From Lantana camara (Eukaryota; Streptophyta; Magnoliopsida; Lamiales; Verbenaceae), in assembly GCA_037501455.1 (NCBI GenBank), contig CM074865.1:31540501-31604500 (forward strand): DNA of 64,000 nt. The letters are read 5' to 3'. Made by a program: the position numbers and the translations under genes. The notes beneath the pieces were generated by a model. It saw only the letters and a list, made by a program, of their open reading frames with translations. It was not told where the DNA came from and did no database searches. Positions 46,412 to 59,270 of this stretch are shown piece by piece (position 1 is the stretch's first letter; every line of letters begins with the position of its first letter).

Positions 46412-49400
46412 TGTAGCACCCCGCACGTGAGGCACCACATCCCCCGCACTATGGCTCAACACGAGTAACGAAACAGTAACTCCGCACCCGTATCAAACCA
46501 CAGCGAACGGGAGACAAACATAAAACCTTCCTAAGCCAGGCGGAGCTAGACCCTGTAATGACAACCAATCCACAAAGTATAATGCATTTCAAAGCTAAAG
46601 TTCAATCATACAAACCATAAGTAGGATTTGGGCTCTTCAGGCCTCTTTTACAACATAACAAAACCCAGTAAAGTCAATTCAATAACAGTTACATAATTAT
46701 TCAAGTTCATGATACCGCAGAATCGATACAGACATAAATCCAATACATGAATGAGTGCAAAGACTCTCCTAACCTAACTCGACCAACTTAAAACTCCAAG
46801 ACCTCCGCCTAGCCCGAAACTCCAAAGATCAAACCTGCACACTAAAAGATTGGGGAAGGAAAGGGGTCAGTCTCTAGAAGACTGAGTGAGCAGGAGCGAT
46901 ACATATAAATATAAAACATGCACATGCAAATCATAAATCCCGAGCAAGGTTTTATTTGAAATTGATCCCCACTAAGGTACGAAAATAGATAAACAATGCT
47001 CGAACTTTACGACTAGAACATATTAAATTCATTACATTTATAAATCATACATAAATATAAGGCTCGGCGAGTGAGCGTGCATCATCTCCAACCAACTCCG
47101 ACCGTGTACGACAAATATCATCAATATATTGATTAGGCGATCATGCAATATCTCATAATACATACAGACCATAAATCATGTCCTAAAGATATGGTTTGGG
47201 CAATCCGATGCCCGGCCTTCCCGCACCGTGCCTATCAATCAATAATCAATCAGTCAATCAATCATTTTCAATCATAAAAAAGTTCCAACCTTCTTCCTCC
47301 GGGTTGGTGGTGGGTTTGCAAGACCCGACCACCCGATCATTGGCCAAAAGGGGTTACATGACTCCCCAGATGGCACTCAGTCTCCCTTTCCCCGCCAATC
47401 TCCTGACGAGGTCCGGTACCGCTGTATATAAGTTGGGACTAGTATATGGGATCCCCGTCAGCCCTTGCTTCCTCGGTTAGCCACATATACTAAGTCCCGG
47501 GGCCCGTGAATATAAAGTATTTGCATAATCTCGCCAAAACATATTAATACATACATAGAATACATACTATAAGAAATCATACCTTACCGTGTAATTCGGC
47601 ATATGCTATATACGTACCTCTCCGTGTCATCCAAATCCATAGCTAGCATGAAGACACACGGTTTGGAGCATAGCCTCATTACAAAACCATTTTTGAGCTT
47701 GTATACGCTCGTAGTTATAACTCAGAAGAATTTACTCGATAACTTCATTTGAAAACCATATATATATAATCATAAGGTTTTTGGCCAAAGCTTTTCATAT
47801 AAGGGTTGTAGGGTTTGTTACATAGCTAAAACAAAAACCACCCTCACCTTAACCGTGAAGAAACAAGGATCGAGCACCAAGTGCCTGAACGATCAAAAGC
47901 TCTCCACCCTGGAGACAAACTGTACAAAAGACCACAAGACGTGTTCGTGAGACTCAAGACTCTAAATGAACCATATATGACGCACGGCAATGCACAAGCA
48001 TGATATGAAGGCATAAGGATCATATTAAGTCATGAAAACCATATAACCAATTCATTCACTTGTTCAATCATAAATCATTCAATTAATACTTCCAATCCAA
48101 TAATTCAAGAATCCAAATAAGAGCATAGAACATGTTCAAGCTCTTCCATAATACTACCACATACTTCACATTACATAAGATAGCATATATCCAAGGTTTG
48201 ACAACAAGAAGAAGTTATATGATATAGTAATTAAGTGGTGCGATTCATAAACGACATATAAATACACACAAACGGCATTACGTAAAAGCATGCCTATAAC
48301 ACATCCAAATATCATGAAATTGCACCATAATACTCCTAACACATAACCAAACAAGTTCATAGTTTAACACAAAAGGAGATAAAGTCATTAAGAAGGTGAA
48401 ACGAATCAAAACCCGAAGAGAAAACAACAAAGACTGCACATGGGAAGTGACACGGGGGTGTCACCAACCCTTGCCCAACTGAGCCACGGGCGTGGCTCAG
48501 TACAGAGCTGCCCAGAAGGTGTGACACGCCCGTGTCTCTCTCTTATGAGTAAATGAGACACGGGGGTGTCACGGTACAGAACTAAATCACACGTAAAATT
48601 TTACTGGCAAAACTGAACTCATACAAATTCAATCCAAAGGCATACCAAATGAACTCCAAATGCTCTGAAACTTAATATGCAACATATTTGGCATGTTATG
48701 AACATTTTTCATTTAGAGTGAAAAAGCTAAATCACACGTTAAGATCATCAAAACCGTGAAACAAAAATGGGTCGCTACAATCGGACATATGAGCCCTAAT
48801 GATTCTATCATGCCTTGATCAAGTACTTAGGGCTTGAATTTGGATCTGAAACTTTGGGGAATGCATGCTAACATACCAAACAACTAATATACATCATATA
48901 TATGCAAAATGGTACCATTTAAAGCACATTAGGAGGACCAACAACTCACCAAACACAACAGCAACAAATCTGTCATGAAGCATGCATAAAACAGGCCATG
49001 TATTTCGATTTTAAGGCTTCAAATGGATCCAAATACTTAAAGCATGAATGCTAACATATAGAACAATGAGTATACATCAACTCCATGCATTTTCACACGA
49101 AATGGAGGCCATATGATCATGCAACAACACCAAATTTCACACAGCAGTCACAAAACAGGGGAGGCAGTTTGAACATCAAGTTTGGAGCTCTATATCTCAT
49201 AATTTCATAAAAGGGTCAAGAGATGAAATCCTCCTAACATCATATACTATCAGTTAGGAAAGAAATAAGCCAAGAAACAAGTTCATATGATCACATATAA
49301 GCAAGAAGTTCAGCCACACAACCATATAGGTCACAAGAGCAAAAATCCCTAAAAGTTCATACCAATCTCATAATACAAACCCTAATCAAATCTGATCCAA

Positions 49401-50391
49401 ATCATGTTTTAAATAGATGAAATGAAGCATAATAGAGTAGAGAAGACATAAATATTCATACCTTGAAGTTTTGGTGAAAGAAGGAAGTGATTTGAGCTCA
49501 AAATCACAAGATTGGCCAAGTTTTCCCCTCTTCTCCTCTATCTCTCTCTCTCGATCAGTAGCTGCAGAAATGAGGGAGATATGGTTCGGTTTTTGCAGCT
49601 TAAGGGGAAGAGAAAGGGTTAACTCAAGGTACAAGAGTCAAGGTTAAGGTTTGGTTAGGTTAAGGAGTGTTATGGGGTCCCACCATGAAGACTAGTCAAC
49701 CAAAGGAGCTCTTCTTGCACGAGTTGTCCGTTACGGTTGGATTTCGGAGGTCTTAATGATTTCAAAAAGGTATGAGGCTTGTTCCATTGTCTCCGAATCG
49801 TCGATACGAAGGCAACGGAGGTGTCGGAATTCGAATCCGAAATCCCGAGCTCAAGATATCACGCACGGAACCAAGGGTGCGCTAATTGCTCGTTAGCCCC
49901 CGACTTGGTTCCAAAAATCAAAATAAATTCATAAACACGTCAAATAAATCCGAAAACATAAACCGAGCATATAGGCATGTTCATAACACATATATTTACG
50001 ACATATTAAATTTTCACGCCAATCCAGTATCATTTCATATATGAACGAAGCACAAATAGAACACTCATGCGCATGAACGAATTCATATTGTTATAAATTA
50101 ATTACTAAAACTTAAATTACATATTAAATAAATTTAAAGCCAACTTATAACATGTTGAAATTAATTAAAGAAATTTACCGAAACAATTAGGGTACGTGAA
50201 ACCTCAATTAAGAAATTAAACACCAAATATCAAAGTAAAATAAAATGAATTAAATTAAAATAGAAATAGTTTATAGTTTGAATCAAATATAAACATTTAT
50301 AAACAATTATTCATATGATTAAATAATTAAATCGCGCAATTTATAAACAATTACGTCACATTATCTGAGACTGAAAAACTGGGGCGTTACA
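46412..50391 (-). mobile_element. B, copy 2: 5' LTR
   Basis: A 3,980-bp LTR adjoining the primer site, nearly identical to the solo LTR at 37579-41558. The right side is followed by AGGCC (50392-50396), the target duplication in A. The minus-strand donor is at 49461 and the acceptor at 46835. Confidence 0.93.
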
Positions 50392-50396
50392 AGGCC

Positions 50397-52405
50397 GTGA
50401 GCCTATCGATCACCATATCTCCACCCTGGAGATGAACTGTACAAGAGAAAGACATAATGTGTACTCGTGAGAAACGACTCAATATGAAACCAATTAGGAC
50501 GCACGGCATTAACATGAGGTGTTCATGAAATGCTATGTCATGTTTCAATATACAATAGATCATAAGATGTCATGAGTTGATGTGATTCATGTTCATACAC
50601 ACCAATAAAGCCATTTAGACACATACATGTTTTAATCATTCAATTCATAATATATTACAATACATGTTAACAATGCATAAGGATCAATTAGGCATTTATA
50701 TAATGCATATAAGTTACATAAGGGGTCGAGGAAGTGCAAGAAAGGCGATAGAACGAGTTTTGGCAAAGTTTAGCAAAAGTTAGGAAAAGTTGACAATTGT
50801 CGGAAATGCGCAAGCTGTAGAAAAATGGGTATTTCTTGAGTTTGAGAAATTGGAATTACGTTTTGCTTGTTGGAAGTGAAACTAGACGCATAGATGTTTT
50901 CAAGGATATGTGGCACGAATCACGGTTCAAAGCAAGGTGAAAATGGCGTAGGTTTGAAGTTTGGGCCAATGTAGAAGTTCGGTGAAGTGGTGACACAATT
51001 TTAAAACAATCATAACTCACAATTGAGAAAAAATATCGAGTTGATTCCAATTGGAGGATGTGCTAGACTTCAAGAGGTTTCCACGGGTTTAAAAATCAGG
51101 TTAATCTGAGTTTGTATGAGGGTAAACGGGACAAAACAATCTCAGTTAGAAAACAGGGGAGGATCCAAAGTTTCTGCCTCAAATCCACCCTCGCGGATTT
51201 AGGTCAGTGGCGAAAAACACACAACAAACAGGGCAAAACTCATGCTAAACCATATAAACATCAAATTAACACACATAGGTAAGTTAAGGTAGCAAGAATT
51301 CATGCATTTCAAGCCAATTAATGGTCCAAAGTTGCAACAACTCTTGCAAGGAATGAATATGGAGCAAGCTCAAGCAATACTTCAATTTCATAATTGGCAA
51401 AATCATGAATCCTAATCCAACAACCAAAGCAAGTTCATACATGTCAAAAATGATGTCTTAGGAGCAATGTACATACTTCATACCAAAAGAATCCACAAGG
51501 AAGCAAGCTAGAATTCATCAATTCTTCCCAAACCCTCACTATTCACCCCATATGCCAATACATGCTCATCACTTGGAGAAATCATGCAAACCTTAACTCA
51601 AAATGACTATGAGGAGATGTGCATCACAAATATGGTCTTACCTTTCAATTTGGAGGAGAAATGGGGGGGGGGGGGGGTATGAGCTCAAATACCCAAGGGT
51701 TGAATAGTTCTCCTTCTTCCTTCTTCTTTCCTTCTTTCTTCTTCTTTCTCTCTCCATTTTGGCTGAGTTTGGTGAGTGAGAGGGGGTTTGGTTCGGTGGG
51801 GGGGCTGATATGGGGGAGAGAGAGAGTGTGCAAGTGGGTATAGGTCAATGGTTAGGGTCTAGGTACGTTAGGATAGGTCCGTGAACGTGAAATAGCTATT
51901 ATTTGTCATTTTTGGCGCAAGGGGCTTGTTTCGGTTAAAATTTGGCAAATCAAATAATCTTAGAAAAATATGAGGCTTGTCCCATTGTCTCCGATTCGTC
52001 GATCCGGATTCAATGGAGGTGACGGAACTCGATTCCGAGTTCCCGAGCTCAAGATATGCCGCCCGGAACACAAGGTGCGCTAAATGCTCTTTAGCCCCCT
52101 TTTCGGTTCCGATTACACAAAAGAATCCAAAACTCACACATACGAGAATAAAATCATGCAACGAGCATATAAACATAATCATAAGTCACATAATTCACTC
52201 ATGCTAAGTTTCCACGAAAAACAGAATTCGAATCAAATAGAAACGGTATCAAACATAAACACACATGCTCAAACGTCTCAAGAATTCACAATCAATTAAT
52301 AAAATCAATAAAAGAAATAATATTGAAGCATATATCATTAATTAAATTGCGTACATTGGTAACAAATACGTCATGCTCAAACCTCTGAAAAACTGGGGCG
52401 TTACA
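50397..52405 (-). mobile_element. A 5' LTR, right segment (copy 2)
   Basis: It ends GGGCGTTACA and is followed by ACATC (52406-52410), which pairs with 29472-29476 as the target duplication of A. The G run here is 15 bases (51663-51677). Confidence 0.93.
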
Positions 52406-52410
52406 ACATC

Positions 52411-55037
52411 CCCAGCACTATAGCCTCGATCCACATACGAAATGGAAAATCCGTACATAAAGCAAAACTATAGCGAACGGGTGACGATTAAAAAAACGAC
52501 GAGCTAGGCGGGACACTCCCCAACATAATTCAACCAAAACATGAATATAAAAGCGGAAGCAATAAATCATGCATACATATAGATACCATATTTACCGAAT
52601 AGATATATATAGGTACCAAATTTAACTATCAATACATTATCATCTCCATATATTATATACATGCTAGAGTATTCAAAATGTAGCAATCATGATCATAACA
52701 TGGTATCTATCAAAAGTCTATACATGAAAGGTACACTGCTAGACCCGTGCAATGCAAGACTTGACCGGACTCCCGCCTAGCACGACCACGCTCTCAAGTA
52801 CCTGAAAAGTGAAGTATCAGTCTACCGAAGACTGAGTGAGGGCATTAAATATATATAACACACATCACATGCAAGTTGTAGCCTCGGGTGAAGGCTTGGT
52901 AAAGAAATAAATATATAGTTCAAGAAACCCGTTCTTTGCCCGAGATTACAACTAATCATTTTAACAGTTTAACTTGATCATTTCATGAACATGTGACCCC
53001 GGCGAGCAGGGGCGATTCTCCAACCTTTACACCAATCGTGAACAATACGTGCTTGCTTTATCAATTCAATACATGGTCATGCATTTTAATTTAGTGCTCA
53101 CATAGACAGTTTCATGCTTGAAATCATGCAATAATCCGAGGATAACCAGACATGCCGGATTAATCCCCAGTCTCCTTCTTCCTCCGGGTGATAGTGAGTT
53201 TGCAAGGCTCAACTATCCATGACATGTTGTGTGTAGGGGACATGACCCCTTAGACACGGAACTCCTTCCACCACTAATCTCCTAGTGGCTTCGGGGGTGA
53301 TCCCAACAATGTGAGGATAATTCAGGAGTTACCCGTCAGCCCTTGCTTTCCCGGTTGGCTCAAGAATTACCCTCGGGCCCACGTGCAATCATGTACTCGC
53401 CAAACTTGCTTGAAAATCATGACAATCATTGCTTGCATGCTTGAAACATTTATATTTTGGAAACGTTTATATTTATAATACGTTTTGGGCCGAAAGAACA
53501 CATCACGGTGGTAGGGTTCTATATACCTAAAGTAAAACCTCACCTTTTCTTACAAAATACAATGACGATATGCTCTACGAAGCCTGCTCCTCGTCCACAA
53601 CCTCGTGACCTGTGCAAACACGACGTGTATACGTGAGACATGACCTAAAATGGACCAAATATGACGAACGGCGGAAATGTAACGAGATAACGAGAAAAAT
53701 GCAATGTGGCATGATAACATGTTGTTTCAGTACATATTAGCACACATAACAGCAATTCGGGGTCAAAGAAGTCGTCGGATCGAGGGGCTATTTTCGTAAT
53801 TTTATGCAGAGAATTTTGTTCTGCAAGTCAGGTGGGAACGGCCGTTCCAGCTTCCGTTTGTAAATGGGAACGGTCGTTCCCATAAACCCCAAAATCGCGC
53901 CAACGATTTCCAATTTTAAAATGCGCTGAAGCTGGGAACGGCCCTTCCGGTACGCAGGCCAAAATGGGAACGGCCATTCCCAGTCTCGGCCACCTAATTC
54001 ATTTGAAAAGGTGGGAACGCCCGTTCCCACAATGCCTTGAGGCTGGGAACGGTCGTTCCCAGTTTCTGCAACTTACAAAACAGAGCAAAAATAGGGGATG
54101 CTCACGGGAAGGAACAACAACAATAACAAATCTCAAGTTTGATCAACAAAGGCCATAATTTTTGGTAATATGATGCATATATGTTCAAGAAATGATAACC
54201 TAACACTTAAACACTTAAAACATGAAATATCATCAAGAAATCAAAGTTCCAAGCTCATGCTCACTTTGATCATCCAAGCTCCATTTTCCAACAAATTCAT
54301 GAATAAATCATGCTATAATTCAATATAAGATCACATAATCATGCTCCCATCTATCAATAATCCATCTAGTACAACAAACTCAAACCCTAGTCATGTCTAA
54401 TATGATCAACATCATCAATTCATGCAAACCAACCTTGAAATGGAAAGAAATGAAGAAGATAGATGATGATGATGATGAACTCCCCAAAACTTGGCAAATT
54501 TCTTGATGAAATAGATGAAATCACTTCTTCCCCTTTTTCTTCTTGATGCCGAGAATGAAAGGAAGCAAACAAGTTGGGAGATTTTTGGATGAAATGAGAG
54601 TATGGAAGCTTGGAGATGCATATCACGTAACAACCACTTTTTGGAATGAGTGAAATGTCCAATTTTGCCAATTAATCCTCCAAGGATTCAAGTTATGCAA
54701 TTGAGTATATAAGTTTTGAAATATGCTCAATTAAGTCCTTAAAAGATTATGCAATTAAGTCCCCAGAATTTAAAGAAATATTCAACTAGGGACAATTTGG
54801 TAATTTGAAACGCTCCCGATTATGGTTTCATGCAATAAATATTTTTCCGTGTCATGAAATAATATTTTCAATGCTATGAATTCACATAATTCACAAAATA
54901 ATGTTTCATGAATTTTTATAAAAATATGAGATGCCACGTAAGCATATATTATGAAATTAAAGAATAAATAAATAAATCCTACGCTCAAAACTCACACGTG
55001 GCGTGCTTACCTGTTCATCCGGAACCGGGGCGTTACA
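52411..55037 (-). mobile_element. C 3' LTR, main segment
   Basis: It matches 59872-62498 along its length. The minus-strand LTR start TGTAACGCCCC is at 55037. The donor AAG|GTTGGT is at 54433, the dyads at 53832-54062, and the acceptor TTTTCAG at 52802. The dyads include arms GTGGGAACG/CGTTCCCAC and CTGGGAACG/CGTTCCCAG. Confidence 0.94.
53832..54062. repeat. Dyad cluster in the C 3' LTR
   Basis: Six units on the pattern GGGAACGNNCGTTCCC occur at about 53833, 53865, 53933, 53965, 54011 and 54043. Central bases vary (GC, GT, CC). Outer bases change together: GTGGG pairs with CCCAC in one and CTGGG with CCCAG in another. The 5' LTR copy carries the same set at about 61293-61522. Confidence 0.92.
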
Positions 55038-55052
55038 ACTCTCCCCCCCTTA
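55038..55052 (-). other. Polypurine tract of C
   Basis: Minus strand TAAGGGGGGAGAGT lies directly before the LTR start TGTAACGCCCC. It is the standard plus-strand primer of this element. Confidence 0.9.
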
Positions 55053-55076
55053 AAAGAATCTGGTCCCCAGATTCTC

Positions 55077-55880
55077 TTAGTCTTGAGTGAATAACTCCGG
55101 GTGGAACCGTTTCATTTTATCTTCTGTTTCCCACGTAGCTTCCTTGGTTTTGTCACTTCTCCACAACACTTTAACCATGGGAATCCTCCGATTTCTCAAT
55201 TCCTGAAATTTTCGATCCAAGATTCTAACCGGCCTCTGAACAAATGTCAAAATTGGTTCCAACTCAACTTCTTCCACGGGGAGAATCGTGGTCTCATCGG
55301 GGTAATATTTCCTTAATTGCGAAACATGAAACACGTTGTGAATCCCGGTAAGACTCGGTGGTAGGTCCAACCGATAGGCTACCTCGCCTATTCTTTCAAG
55401 AATTTCAAAGGGACCCAAATAACGAGGATTAAGCTTTCCTCCTTTCCCGATCCGGGTGAAACCTTTCCTTGGTGACACTTTCAAGAATACCCGGTCACCA
55501 ACTTCAAATTCTAGATCTCTCCAGCGTGTATCGGGATAGCTCTTTTGCCTATCTTTCGCGGCTTTCATCCGTTGTTGAATCACTTGGACTTTTCCAATCA
55601 TATCCTGAACGAACTTGGAAGATTTCTCAAATCTTTCACCTTTCTTTACCCCTTCTTGTTTCGACCATTTCCACTCTTCCAAGTCGAAGAATAACGGAGA
55701 TCGGCACTTTCTTCCATACAAAAGTTCATAAGGAGCCATCCCGATCGAAGCCTGAAAGCTATTATTATAAGCAAACTCAATCAAAGGAAGTTGTTCTTGC
55801 CAAGAATTCTGAAAATCTATCGCGCACGCCCGAAGAAGATCTTCCAAATATCTGATTAACCTTTCTATTTGACCGTCTGT
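55077..55880 (-). pseudogene. C integrase C-terminus with GPY/F module and chromodomain
   Basis: The Glu-bearing DGQIER motif opens this segment. Further on come the GPF module (NPRYLGPFEILERIG) and a C-terminal chromodomain (RILDRKFQELRNRRIPM, then VLWRSDKTKEATWE). Such domains in Tekay-group integrases lack some of the aromatic cage and are thought to guide insertion to heterochromatin. The frame is open from 55880 to the natural stop at 55077, 25 bases before the polypurine tract. Confidence 0.92.
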
Positions 55881-55883
55881 TTA

Positions 55884-57380
55884 CGGGTGAAATGATGTAC
55901 TGAACTTGAGCCTCGTTCCCAAAACGGCCTGCAACTCTTGCCACAACTTAGATGTAAACCTCGGGTCTCGGTCTGAAACTATACTCACCGGAATGCCATG
56001 AAGTCGGATAATCTCTCTGTTATAGATTTTAGCTAACTTTGGGATCTTATAAGACATCCGGACCGGTAGAAAGTGAGAAGACTTTGTAAATCTATCCACT
56101 ATTACCCAAATTCCATCAAACCCGCCTTTAACCTTTGGTACTCCGGAAACAAAGTCCATCGTTACTTGTTCCCACTTCCATTCAGGAATAGGTAACGGTT
56201 GTAGAAGTCCCGCGGGTTTTTGGTGCTCAACTTTCACTTTCTGACAAGTCAGGCAATGTTTCACATACTCAACCACGTCTCTTTTCATCCCGTTCCACCA
56301 ATAGTATTGCTTCAAATCCTTATACATTTTGTTTCCTCCTGGGTGGATGGAATATGCTGACTTGTGAGCTTCTTCGAGTAGAACCCGTTTCAATTCCTCA
56401 GGTACTGCTACTCTGTTTTTAAACCGAAGCAAACCGGTCTCATCAAACCCGAAAGGACTCTCCGGATCACCCTTAGCTTTACTTACAAGCTTCTGAACTT
56501 CCGGATCGTTATTCTGAGCCTCAAATAACCGATACTTCAATTCTGGCTGAATTGTGATATTGGAATCCCGAGCCTTTAACACAATTGGAGCAACTTCCTC
56601 ACTTTCCTTTATTTCCAAACTCGATACACTCTCCTTCCTGCTAAGTGCATCGGCGACCACATTAGCTTTTCCTGGATGATACTTGATCGTACAATCATAA
56701 TCTTCTAACTTTTCCATCCAACGCCGTTGCCTCATATTCAAGTCCTTCTGCGTGAATAAGTACTGGAGGCTCTTGTGGTCGGTGAAAATCTCAAAGGAAG
56801 TCCCGTAAAGATAATGTCTCCATTTCCCGAGAGCAAAAATCACCGCTGCAAGCTCCAGGTCGTGTGTAGGATAATTCTTTTCATATTCCTTTAGATTTCG
56901 AGAAGCATAAGCGATCACTTTTCCTTTCTGAGTCAAGACACAACCTAATCCTTCTTTAGAAGCATCTGTATGCACTGCATACTCCTCTGAACCCTCGGGA
57001 AGTGCCAACACCGGAGCTGAGACTAACTTTTCTTTTAAAAAGTTGAAGCTTTGATCACACTTCTCGTCCCAGACAAACTTGACATCTTTCTTTGTCAATC
57101 GGGTCAACGGTGCAGCAATCTTGGAAAAATCCTGAACGAACCTTCTGTAATACCCGGCCAATCCCAAGAAACTCCTAACTTCCGAGGCATTCTTTGGTTT
57201 CTCCCATTTCAGCACGGCCTCGATTTTCGAGGGGTCGACTTCCAAACCTTTACATGAAATCACATGTCCCAAGAAAGCAACCCAATCGATCTAAAATTCG
57301 CACTTACTGAATTTGGCAAACAACTGATGCTCTTTTAAAGTCTGAAGAACGAGCTTAAGATGCCTCGCGTGCTCCTCGGC
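55884..57380 (-). pseudogene. C RT thumb, RNase H and integrase core
   Basis: A TAG at 57291 splits the RT thumb from the rest. RNase H keeps its acidic residues in HTDAS, HDLEL, FTDHK and VVADAL. The integrase zinc finger H-H-C-C (HKSAYSIH, then CLTC) is intact. The first two catalytic aspartates lie in TMDF and VSDRD. A TAA at 55881 cuts the segment just before the third catalytic residue, the Glu of the DGQIER motif. The mature enzyme would process RNA/DNA hybrids and insert the element. Confidence 0.93.
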
Positions 57381-59267
57381 TTATTTTGAGAACAACAGAA
57401 TATCATCGATGAAAATCACCACAAACTTGTCGAGAAAAGGCCTGAAGATCCGGTGCATCATATCCATGAAAGCTGCAGGGGCATTAGTCAGCCCAAAAGG
57501 CATAACCACGAACTCGTAGTGCCCGTACCGAGTATTGAATCCCGTCTTAGGAATATCCTCTGCTCGGATTCGCAGCTGATAGTATCCCTGTCTCAAATCC
57601 AATTTTGAGTAGACTTTGGAACCCTGAAGTATATCGAATAACTCCTCGATATGTGGAAGGGGATACTTATTCTTGATAGTCATCTGGTTCAACTCCCTGT
57701 AATCGATGCACATTCTCAAAGTTCCGTCCTTTTTCTTTACAAATAACACCGGTGCTCCCCAAGGTGAAGAACTCGGCCGGATGTATCCAACTTCCAATAG
57801 TGCCTCAAGCTGAACTTTTAACTCTTTCAATTCGGCTGGAGCCATCCGGTACGGGGTCTTTGAATATGGCTCAGCATTCGGAAAAAGATCAATTACAAAC
57901 TCGATCTCTAGTTCAGGAGGCAAAGAATCCAACTTTTCTAGAAATACTTCGGGAAATTCCTTCACCACTTCTGTGTCTTCCAATTTCACCTGGTCTTTGG
58001 GCTTGTTCAAAATATAAGCAATGAACCCTGTAGCCCCGTCCTTGACTAATTTCTGAGCTTCTGAGAAAGAAAGTAGGGGTACCGTCTTCGAAGTACAACC
58101 CGTGAGAACATCTGAACCCAACTGCACCTTCTTGGCCCGAAAATCCACGGTAGCACAATGCCTGTATAACCAGTCTATCCCCAAAATAGACCCGTATCTC
58201 TCCATCGGCATCACAATAAAATCAGTCAAAAATTCCTTGCCTTCAATCACCACTGGACCATCCCTGTAGACCTGATCAGTCTCTCGCCTACTACCGAAAG
58301 GGGTACTATCTAAATAGCGCACAGAAGAGCACATAGTAGGCAACGATAATGTAATAGCACTAGAGTGCACAAGAAAGGAGTGTGTAGCTCCTGGATCAAA
58401 TAATGTATGGATGTTCATGCCATGGATACAAATGGTACCTTCAACTACCGCTGCAGGGTCCATCTCTGCATCCTGCTCCTCGCCAGCGAGTGCATAAGCC
58501 CGAGCTCTCACAAGTGGCCTCGGACCTGCAAGTGGTGGATCCCGACGATCCGGACAGCCATCTACCATGGGCTCGTCGCTCCCACAAATCAAACATAAGC
58601 CCAACCTCCGTCTGCAGTTATCATAGTTATGTGTAGAAAGCCCACAGAATCTGCAGCCCGGCTTCTGAGGTGGCTGTAGTGGTGCTGGAGCCCTTGGACC
58701 CTTCTGTGACGGTCCTGCAGTCTTAACCTTCTTCCCAGAGTCCCTCTGCGCTGGAGGTGCAGAGTAAATCATCGGCCTCTTTCCTGAGCTCGATCCCTGA
58801 CCCGCTCTCGAGCCCGAAGCCTGTCCAGTACGCTGAGTAGCCCTCCTAGCAATATCAGAATCCTCAACCTTTAGAGCCTTTGCGATAGCTTTAGCCCAGG
58901 TACTCGTATTAGCTGCTTTTAAGGCCTCCTGGATGTCTGGCCTGAGCCCCTGAACGAACTGCATTGCCTTGTGGAAATCATCATTCGCTATGTTGGGTGC
59001 ATAGCGAGAAAGTCTCTCAAACTCTGCAATATACTGCCCCACGGACCTTCCTCCCTATTTCAGCTCGGTAAACTCCCTCAATCTGCGAGTACGGGAAGCT
59101 GAAGGAATAAACTTGTTCTTAAACTCCCGTACAAAGATCTCCCAAGTGATATCTGTCCCTGCTGCCTCCAAGACGATCTGTGTGCTCTCCCACCAAGAAT
59201 AGGCCTCGCCTTGAATTAAAGTGAGTGTACAGCGAGCCTTCTCCTGAGTATCACAAGGGATGAGCTG
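57381..59267 (-). pseudogene. C Gag C-terminus, protease and reverse transcriptase
   Basis: After a TAG at 59055 the frame holds two zinc knuckles. The first is complete, [14 protein letters not shown] (58614-58655). The second (58554-58595) has proline where histidine should bind zinc. The protease site reads FDPGATHS at 58389-58397, where the family has D-S/T-G, so serine or threonine is replaced by proline and activity is unlikely. RT follows with [27 protein letters not shown] and the catalytic FIDD (57402-57413). A TAA stop ends the segment inside RT, just after LLFSK. Confidence 0.93.
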
Positions 59268-59270
59268 TCA

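Larger units (their letters stand above)
29477..52405 (-). mobile_element. A: LARD-like gypsy element with B nested in its 5' LTR and a duplicated right part
   Basis: It is bounded by perfect ACATC copies (29472-29476 and 52406-52410) inside the 3' LTR of C. It has a 3' LTR (29477-32841), a 3.40-kb interior without recognisable genes (32842-36246), a primer site (36226-36238), and a 5' LTR from 36247 split by B. A second copy of the LTR end plus flank at 43574-43784 shows later duplication. LTRs and interior of similar length around 3.4 kb, with no coding domains, fit the LARD definition. Movement would need proteins from a relative such as C. Confidence 0.9.
37579..52615. repeat. Tandem segmental duplication, spacing 8.83 kb
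   Basis: The blocks 37579-43784 and 46412-52615 each read B LTR, AGGCC, A LTR right segment, ACATC, start of C LTR. The offset is 8,833 bases up to the G run and 8,832 after it, where one G is lost. I counted about six substitutions over 6.2 kb. The segment 43791-46411 lies between them. Confidence 0.92.

Noticed and set aside
53832..54062. CRISPR-like array of palindromic repeats
   Set aside because: Repeats are 16-20 bp, imperfect, and irregularly spaced inside a plant LTR, with no cas genes and no uniform spacers.
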